Source: Aegilops tauschii subsp. strangulata
Taxonomy: Eukaryota; Streptophyta; Magnoliopsida; Poales; Poaceae
Assembly (NCBI RefSeq): GCF_002575655.3
Contig: NC_053037.3
Location: 449,345,793 to 449,409,792 of the forward strand
Direction of reading: 5' to 3'
Length of the DNA: 64,000 nucleotides
The translations under genes and the position numbers were made by a program. Positions 57,695-64,000 of this stretch are shown here, piece by piece. The notes under the pieces were generated by a model. That model had not been told where the DNA came from and did no database searches. It saw nothing but the letters and a program-made list of their open reading frames with translations. How positions within the stretch are numbered: the stretch's first letter is position 1; each line of letters starts with the position of its first letter.

Positions 57695-57695
57695 T

Positions 57696-59277
57696 TGATA
57701 CGTCTCCAACGTATCTATAATTTTTGATTGTTCCATGCTATATTATATTCTGTTTTGGACATTATTGGGCTTTATTATACACTTTTATATTATTTTTGGG
57801 ACTAACCTATTAACCGGAGGCCCAGCCCAGAATTGATGTTTTTGCCTATTTCAGAGTTTCGCAGAAAAAGTATATCAAACGGAGTCCAAACGGAATGAAA
57901 CCTTCGGGAACGTGATTTTCGGAATGAACATGATCTAGAGGACTTGGACCCTACGTCAAGACATCAACCAGGAGGGCACGAGGTAGGGGGCGCGCCTACC
58001 CCCCTAGGGCGCGCCCTCCACCCTTGTGGGCCCCCTGTTGCTCCACTGACGTACTCCTTCCTCCTATATATACCTATGTACCCCCAAACTACCATATACG
58101 GAGCCAAAAACCTAATTCCACCTCCGCAACCTTCTGTACCCGTGAGATTCCATCTTGGGGCCTGTTCCGGAGCTCCGCCGGAGGGGGCGTCGATCACGGA
58201 GGGCTTCTACATCAACACCATAGCCTCTTCGATGATGTGTGAGTAGTTTACCTTAGACCTTCGGGTCCATAATTATTAGCTAGATGGCTTCTTCTCTCTT
58301 TTTGGATCTCAATACAATGTTCTGCCCCTCTCTCGTGGAGATCTATTAGATGTAATCTTCTTTTGCGGTGTGTTTGTTGAGACCGATGAATTGTGGGTTT
58401 ATGATCAAGTTTATTTATGAACATTATTTGAATCTCTTCTGAATTCTTTTATGTATGATTGGTTATCTTTGCAAGTCTCTTCGAATTATCAGTTTGGTTT
58501 GGCCTACTTGATTGATCTTTCTTGCAATGGGAGAAGTGCTTAGCTTTGGGTTCAATCTTGCGGTGTCCTTTCCCAGTGACAGTAGGGGCAGCAAGCCACG
58601 TATTGTATTGTTGCCATCGAGGATAACAAGATGGGGTTTATATCATATTGCATGAGTTTATCCCTCTACATCATGTCATCTTGCTTAAAGCGTTACTCTT
58701 TTCTTAAGAACTTAATACTCTAGATGCATGCTGGATAGCGGTCGATGTGTGGAGTAATAGTAGTAGATGCAGGCAGGAGTCGGTCTACTTGTCTCGGACG
58801 TGATGCCTATATACATGATCATACCTAGATATTCTCATAACTATGCTCAATTCTGTCAATTGCCCAACAGTAATTTGTTCACCCACCGTAATACTTATGC
58901 TTTTGAGAGAAGCCACTAGTGAAACCTATGGCCCCCGGGTCTATTTTCCATCATATTAATCTTCCAACACTTAGCTATTTTTATTGCTTTTTATTTTACT
59001 TTGCATCTTTATCATAAAAATACCAAAAATATTATCTTATCATATCTATCAGATCTCACTCTCGTAAGTGACCGTGTAGGGATTGACAACCCCTTATCGC
59101 GTTGGTTGCGAGGATTTATTTGTTTGTGTAGGTGTGAGGGACTCGTGCGTGGCCTCCTACTCGATTGATACCTTGGTTCTCAAAAACTGAGGGAAATACT
59201 TACGCTACTTTGCTACATCACCCTTTCCTCTTCAAGGGAAAACCAACGCAGTGCTCAAGAGGTAGCACGCGTCAACT
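57696..59277 (+). repeat. 3' LTR of the Athila-like element
   Basis: 1582-bp partner of 33775-35347, ending GGTAGCA and followed by CGCGT. Confidence 0.95.
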
Positions 59278-59282
59278 TAGTA
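59278..59282. repeat. Target-site duplication CGCGT, right copy
   Basis: It matches 33770-33774. Confidence 0.95.
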
Positions 59283-59502
59283 GGCCCACACGTTAGCCTC
59301 CGAAATGGTGCGCCCAAGATGTTAGGGGGAGGAATCATTTTTTGGGCGGCGGAAGCAAGAATATCCGAGATTGAAGAAGAAGCACGACATCCGTTGGATG
59401 GCCACTGCTGCTAGAACCGTGTGTTGACTATAAGTTGACAAAGCCTTGCATACGCGTCAACTTACTATTTTTATGGGACGCGTCAACTTAGTAGGCCCAC
59501 AA

Positions 59503-60310
59503 GTGTGTGGCAGAGAACTTATAGCCCATTTGCGATTTGTAAGAATGTACAACCCATTTTTGAATTCTAATGGAATTTACTACAACCCATTTACAGTTTG
59601 TTAAAAGTATAGACCATTTTCTAGCTAGGACAACGATTAATAATTTCAACCAATCGTTCGAAATAGAATTGAATAAAATTTCCCACATTTTGATGGGATC
59701 CAAAATATTTTTATCCCAAAATTTCTAGTTAGATTAAATACAATTTCAATATAAATTTGTATTGCGTAAAAATCCAATGAAACATTGCGCGCGCAACAAT
59801 TAATAAAATTAAAAAATTTAAAATCCAAAAATAATATTTTATAAACTAATTATGTGTTTGGTGTATTTTCTATAGTTACTGCTAGTTTTTATTATTTCTT
59901 AAAGCCAATTTTCTTGTTAAGCCTAATGCATCCCTCCTTGGAAAGATTTGCAGCTGGGGCGGAGAATAACAAGCTGACCTTGCCTGGGTATTCCTCAAAA
60001 AAAGTATAGCTCGGCTAGCCATTTTCAGCTTGAAAAAAATTAATATCTGGGCTGGATATCTGGCCTGGGCTAGACGGGCCATAGCACGCCCTGTTAATAC
60101 CCTGCTCTCCTCTGAACAACAACGAAAACATCGCTCAAGAAAAATTCTGCAATGCTCACCCCTCAAAAACACAAATACTGCTCGAGCTGCTTGGTCGCAG
60201 CTGTCGGCCGCTCCTTGTGCAATTCTCTCGTTTATTGACTACATAGGTTGACAATGGTGTGGGACTGTGATGTTAGGAAACCATGAGGAAGCAAAAAAAT
60301 TATAGTTGTA
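59503..60310. other. AT-rich CACTA interior, no gene seen
   Basis: No supported ORF. Short repeated ACAACCCATTT words occur at 59525-59600. Confidence 0.5.
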
Positions 60311-60392
60311 TATAATAAGGAGGCACTTGCGTACGTGCAGCTATGGTCCTGGTGGGTCCCCACTGTCATCCTCTCCAAGTAAAGTCATCTCC

Positions 60393-60822
60393 TCATTCCT
60401 CATGTCTGTTGACCATCTTGACAACACGAGACGGCGGCGCCACAGCGAATGCAACAACCAGAAGGACGACGGAGAGGGCCTCGCGGGCCCTATGGATGGT
60501 CTGATACAGCGCCGGCTGCTCATTCGGGAAGCCAGGATCACAGGGCCACATGTCCGCGACGGCATTGTCGTTCGCTTGTTCACTGCTGCTCGTTGAGGAG
60601 ACAGAGGTTGCAGCATAGGTCCTCCTGCGCTGGTAGCTCTTCAGCCATTAGGGCGTCAAAGTGCGGCCGCACCTGCTCTATGGTGAACATGGCATGAACC
60701 GGCTTGGACAGTGGCGCCGGCTCCTGGTCGGCAGCTACGTCCATTGTCTGGTTGTCGACGCTCAGCTCAGCGAGCTCACTGGCGAGCCAACATATCCGGC
60801 TGCTGGACTGACCCACTGCCAA
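60393..60822 (-). pseudogene. Small gene of a divergent pair, frameshifted
   Basis: From ATG 60822 on the minus strand (MAVGQSSSRICWLASELAEL) the frame runs to a TGA at 60580-60582. A +2 frame then continues with ADMWPCDPGFPNEQPALYQT and a hydrophobic VVLLVVAFAV segment to a stop near 60393, so a frameshift near 60585 is likely. Its middle (KPVHAMFTIEQVRPHFDAL) is collinear with the SPVHCTMTIGEARARYMDTV part of the plus-strand gene at 61128, suggesting that the two are old duplicates in inverted orientation. Function unknown. Probably cargo of the CACTA. Confidence 0.45.
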
Positions 60823-61048
60823 GCACGAGTCTGACTGCCCTGGCCACCTAGACCGCCTCCCTCGTCCGCGCGCGCTTTCCGCCCGAAACAGTCAGCGCCG
60901 CCCGCCCCGCTTCGCGGTGCAGGCGATTGCTCCGCCTTCAAACGACACAAGTGCCATCCGTCTCTCTGCCATCCACATTAATGATACGCGGTTGCCGAGG
61001 CGGCTACTCCGGCGCCACACGTCCGTCCCTCCGCCGCCCACCACTGCT

Positions 61049-61056
61049 ATATAAAC
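61049..61056 (+). promoter_or_regulatory. TATA box of the 61128 gene
   Basis: TATATAAA, 72 bp before the ATG, followed by a C/T-rich leader and an ATG in a good context (CCACCATGG). The 305-bp gap to the minus-strand gene would be a bidirectional promoter. Confidence 0.75.
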
Positions 61057-61127
61057 TGCTGCGCCGGCCATAGCCGCAGTCATCCGCCTCCGTTCCCTTT
61101 CTCCTGTCCACACCACTACTGCCCACC

Positions 61128-61757
61128 ATGGCTTCCTCGCGCTCCAGCACTCTTCGGGACGGGCGGACGACGGACCACAAGGAGATGGCAGCCATTGCTG
61201 CCGACTGGCTGGCCGAGAGGCAGCCGGAGGACGACGACGTCCCAATGGATAACATGGTAGTCGATGATCTGGCGCCAACCCACTCCTCCACGCCATCCTC
61301 GCCGGTGCATTGCACCATGACCATCGGTGAGGCCCGTGCCCGATACATGGACACGGTGAGGCAGAAGCGTCAGGAGCAGTTCCGGGAGGCGCATGCCGAC
61401 GCCGCCTACAACCACCATCTCCTCCAGGAGCACCTGCAGGCGGAGGAGCAAATCGCCGCGGAGCGGGCGGAACAGGAGGCGCTGCTCGACTCATACCGCT
61501 CCGACCGCGAGGGCCTCCTCGAGCGCTGGCGATACCGCATGCGGGTGGCGGAGGCTGCGGCCGCCTACAAAGAGGGCGATGAAGCGGGCGAGGCGCTGTT
61601 TGGCGAGACCGAGGACGAGGCAGAGGACAATGCCAGCTCCGACGAGTCCCCGCTCCGCTGGCGTGGACGAGGCCCTGCTCCGCCAAGGCCCCGTGGTGCC
61701 AACAACGAGGCAGAGGACACCGCCGGCTCCGCCGAGGCCCCACCCCGCCGGCACTGA
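61128..61757 (+). CDS. Small acidic coiled-coil protein gene inside the CACTA
   Basis: The 209-codon ORF starts at MASSRSSTLRD with a consensus plant start context. Residues about 20-70 are acidic and include EMAAIAADWLAE, DDDVPMDN and PVHCTMTIGEA. Residues about 75-165 are a Glu/Gln/Arg-rich helix, probably a coiled coil (LLQEHLQAEEQIAAERAEQ). The C-terminus enters a repeated EAED-x-A-x-S tract and ends at TGA 61755-61757. The repeat continues beyond the stop in another reading frame to about 62010, so the present end may result from a frameshift. No known domain is recognised. It could be a captured gene or an element-specific gene. Expression is plausible from the TATA box but not shown. 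Confidence 0.65.
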   Translation: MASSRSSTLRDGRTTDHKEMAAIAADWLAERQPEDDDVPMDNMVVDDLAPTHSSTPSSPVHCTMTIGEARARYMDTVRQKRQEQFREAHADAAYNHHLLQEHLQAEEQIAAERAEQEALLDSYRSDREGLLERWRYRMRVAEAAAAYKEGDEAGEALFGETEDEAEDNASSDESPLRWRGRGPAPPRPRGANNEAEDTAGSAEAPPRRH

Positions 61758-61980
61758 GGTGGAGGACCTCGCCGGCTTCGGCGAGGCCCTACTCCACCGA
61801 GGCCCCGCCCCTCCAACAATGAGACAGAGGACATCGCCAGCTCAGCCGAGGCCCCACCCTGCCAGCAATGAGGGTGAGGATTTCCCCCACTCCGCCGAGG
61901 CGCAACCCCGCCGACCAAAAGATAGAGGACATCGCTGGCTCTGTCGAGGCCCCGCCCCATTGCCAACGAGGCCGCGCCAC
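61615..61980 (+). repeat. Degenerate coding minisatellite, about 50-60-bp unit
   Basis: GAGGCAGAGGACA-type starts, each followed by GCCGGCTCCGCCGAGGCC-like sequence, recur near 61615, 61708, 61758, 61821, 61869 and 61920. The first two are within the 61128 ORF. Confidence 0.75.
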
Positions 61981-62010
61981 ATAGAATCGAGGAAGAGTAG
62001 AACACGGTAG

Positions 62011-62534
62011 GTCGCCGCCGCTCGGGTCCAAGTAAGGCCACCGCTGCTACCCTCCGGTTGAAGCCAAGCTAGGCGGGTTGACCATTAACGGCCGATTAGC
62101 TTCTTGGTGGCGAGGTGGAGCCGAAGAGCTATGTTGAAGAAGGACGCTGCTTCAGTTACTTAGCTGCTGGTGCAGTTGGGTCATTGACAGGTGGGCCCAA
62201 TAGGCATCTGTGCCACATGTCAGTTATGCAACTATAGCTGCAGTTAAGTCACTGAAGCTCAGTCTGTTGGAGAATATGCTTCTGTTCGGCACAGCCGGAC
62301 ATAGGTGGGTAGATTCGGTTAATTAATTATTCCTCCATCGCACCCCTTTTTAGTTGAATAATGTATGAAATGTAATGAAATCCGGCATGTTTATATGAAA
62401 TCCGACCGTGTATGAATGAATTTAGTTTGATTAGTTCGAATTCTTGTATCACTGGCATTGGATGAACATGCAAAACAATACGTACTAGGATTATTCCCAG
62501 GGTGATCACCTCGTTTGCAGCAGTTTCACATGTA
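62011..62534. other. 3' flank of the 61128 gene
   Basis: No ORF supported. The AT-rich stretch from 62330 with TGTAATGAAAT-like words could be its 3' untranslated region. Confidence 0.4.
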
Positions 62535-62691
62535 CTCCATCCGGTCCTTTTTAGTCTGCATACAAGTTTTGTCTGCAGTCAAAGTATCTTTACTTTGACC
62601 AATCTTTTAGAAAAAATTATGAACATTCACAATTTAAAATCAACTGACTTGAAAGAAATCTAATATGCGAAGTAAAAAGGAACAGAGGGAT
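62535..62691. mobile_element. Stowaway MITE, second copy
   Basis: About 157 bp with inverted ends CTCCATCCGGTCCTTTTTA and its mirrored AAAAAGGAACAGAGGGAT, flanked by TA (62533-62534 and 62692-62693). It belongs to a different subfamily from the MITE at 30590. Confidence 0.88.
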
Positions 62692-63380
62692 TACAAAGAG
62701 TTTGAGCTGCTTTTTAGCGTTCCTATACATTGCAATCAAACACACAGGCCTGGCAATTCATAGAGAACATTCAAAACAATCGATGATTATGCATCTCAGC
62801 GATTCACATGTCAGAGCCAATATTTACTTCACAACTAAACAATAAAGAAAAATCGATCGATGCTGCTCACAGCAAAGGGCATCCCATTCGAAAATATCAA
62901 ACGCATGTCTTCTTGCTAACATCAATGAGCAAAATTTGACAAGGTTGTCCCGTTCCAAAATGTCAAATGCGTGTTGTTTTGTGTACATCAATGAGCAACC
63001 TTTGACAAGGTTTTCCCATTCCAAAATATCAAATGCCTACGATTGTGGAATGGGCAGGGTTTACCATCAGTTCGGACATTGACATGGAACCTCGTGCTAA
63101 ATAAACCAGCTGTTCTTTTTGTGCAGTTCCACCAAAATCAACCAAATTCGTGCATAGCTTGTGTGATTTCTCCTATATATGTTACAACGCCTTGAACATG
63201 TCGGCACCTCCTTTCTTGTGGTGGAAATGAATGATTCAATGTATTCATGAACATTTTGTGCAGTTCCCATTGAAATCAAGCTGAGCACCCCTGTTTGCAC
63301 AAATACAAAAAAAGTGATTACTATAAAGCAAACTGTACTATGAATTGACAGTTTAAACAGGTGATTGTTCGGCTAGGGAG
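62692..63380. other. Unassigned sequence with a 66-bp tandem repeat
   Basis: No supported gene. Within it, 62885-63040 holds about 2.4 copies of a 66-bp unit. Confidence 0.45.
62885..63040. repeat. 66-bp tandem repeat
   Basis: CATTC(G/C)AAAATATCAAA-type starts at 62885, 62951 and 63017; ATCAATGAGCAA and TTTGACAAGGTT lie within each unit. Confidence 0.88.
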
Positions 63381-64000
63381 TACCTCTGCGATGGTCACGA
63401 TCAGGTGATCCGAGCTCGGACCGCAGACCGGGTGAAGCCGAAAGCTAGCGCTCTTATTGTTTTCAATCATGGTCGGCACACAACGGAACTCATGAGTACA
63501 AAAAATTTATTGCACAAGTCTCATAGTAACAATGAGCAACCGAAGAAAGGTATCGGTGGGGGTACTATTTTCTTCGAAGATGCTTCTTACACTTCGTCAG
63601 TAATATAGCATAAGTTCCCTGAGCGCTTTTTGTCTGTTACAGCCTTATGGCCTGATTGCCTGGTTATCGGAAACACCGTCGATATTCTCGACAGGTGGAG
63701 TACATAACACTTTTCGGCCCTTGACCGAAGAGGGAGAAGCCGACGGTCGGTTAAGACGCGTTTAAAGTTCGGGTGAACACAGATATGATATTAGTACTTC
63801 GGTACATACAATCATTATACATAAAATTCTTTTACCCAAGTCACTTGGGGGCTCTTAAATTAGTATGAGTTGTTTTATAATAAGTGTTCTTCTTAGTCGT
63901 TGCAAATTCTGTTTCTATCACTCCTTTTTTTGACGCCAGTGTGTGGTCAATAGCCGGGGAGCCTAATTTCTCTCTCAAAGTCGCTAGAGTTTAGTTTGCT
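63381..64000 (+). mobile_element. Probable Tat-type Gypsy post-pol fragment, running off the window
   Basis: The stretch has the GTCACTTGGGGGCTC-type words and composition seen in the post-pol region at 43560-43960. No LTR edge or coding motif is visible. The left limit is a guess from composition. Confidence 0.4.

Larger units (their letters stand above)
54907..57695 (+). other. 3' non-coding region of the Athila-like element
   Basis: AT-rich, 2.8 kb, no supported ORF. The polypurine-like word AAGCTTGGGGAT(G/T)C occurs at 55572, 55626 and 57681, and a 9-bp stem hairpin lies at 55632-55655. The 57681-57694 copy abuts the 3' LTR and is the functional tract. Confidence 0.7.
33775..59277 (+). 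mobile_element. Athila-like Gypsy element without gag-pol, host of a Tat-type insertion
   Basis: LTRs of 1573 and 1582 bp start TGATACGTCTCCAACGTAT and end GGTAGCA, with perfect TSD CGCGT. The primer-binding site TGGCGCCGTTGCCG is the kind seen in Athila-lineage elements. Apart from the nested element (36410-54304), the internal region contains a single ORF unlike Gag or Pol (35657-36409 plus 54310-54906), followed by 2.8 kb of non-coding sequence. It is therefore non-autonomous. About 55 LTR differences were counted. Confidence 0.9.
59278..62534 (+). mobile_element. CACTA transposon, right part
   Basis: The sequence continues the CACTA interrupted at 33774. CGCGTCAACTTAGTAGGCCCAC occurs at 59278 and 59479 (201 bp apart), and 59310-59460 parallels 33280-33769. 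Sequence at 60315-60376 again resembles the 33003-33370 subterminal repeats. The divergent gene pair follows. No opposite CACTA terminus was found before the window end, so the right limit given is only the start of the MITE. Confidence 0.6.

Noticed and set aside
60892..61743. A 283-codon minus-strand frame opposite the 61128 gene.
   Set aside because: It is the GC-rich shadow of the plus-strand ORF and its promoter, with no independent start context or domain.

Overview
The window reads as intergenic DNA of a large Triticeae genome (wheat, Aegilops or a close relative). The clearest sign is a complete Angela/WIS/BARE1-type Copia element. Around it are several Ty3/Gypsy elements, a CACTA transposon end and two Stowaway MITEs. 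I see no intact conventional host gene, tRNA, rRNA or CRISPR array. Nearly everything is nested mobile DNA, and five of the insertions can be bounded to the base by terminal TG...CA ends plus exact 5-bp target-site duplications (TSDs).

Left block (1-27683). Positions 1-3584 are a long antisense Gypsy-type LTR cut by the window edge. It abuts a Tat-type Gypsy RT/RNase H fragment (copy A, 3585-~4095), which is fused to a second, 5'-truncated Tat-type element (copy B, ~4096-27683, + strand, with protease, RT, RNase H, second RNase H, integrase, a small antisense ORF and the 3' LTR). Copy B is split inside its RT by a Copia element (5659-14214, - strand, TSD CAGGG) and, 142 bases further along in B, by a pol-less Gypsy derivative (14362-21624, - strand, TSD AACCC). 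That derivative keeps a Gag-like ORF and a long antisense ORF.

Middle block (27684-33774). Positions 27684-31319 hold a decayed multi-exon gene-like locus on the - strand in which one acidic exon occurs four times, plus a Stowaway MITE. A CACTA element starts at 31320 and runs rightwards through three kinds of subterminal tandem repeat.

Right block (33775-59277). An Athila-like Gypsy element (TSD CGCGT) interrupts the CACTA. Instead of gag-pol it carries one ORF of unknown function. That ORF is itself split by a Tat-type Gypsy element (36410-54304, TSD AAAAC) with gag, pol and a spliced antisense gene. An exon of the antisense gene is in turn split by a 5.4-kb insertion (45843-51275, TSD AATAT) whose two ends both look like the 3' ends of LTRs, in inverted orientation. 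The nest is therefore four levels deep: CACTA, then Athila-like, then Tat-type, then chimera.

Far right (59278-64000). The CACTA resumes and carries a divergently transcribed pair of apparently related small genes (60393-60822 on -, 61128-61757 on +), then a MITE, a short tandem repeat and a further Tat-like retrotransposon fragment.

LTR-LTR differences counted by eye give roughly 10/1709 (Copia), 13/520 (Tat-type 36410-54304), about 38/885 (pol-less Gypsy) and about 55/1573 (Athila-like). At the commonly used grass rate of 1.3e-8 per site per year these correspond to about 0.2, 1.0, 1.7 and 1.3 million years, in agreement with the nesting order. Family assignments rest on motif recognition, not on searches.
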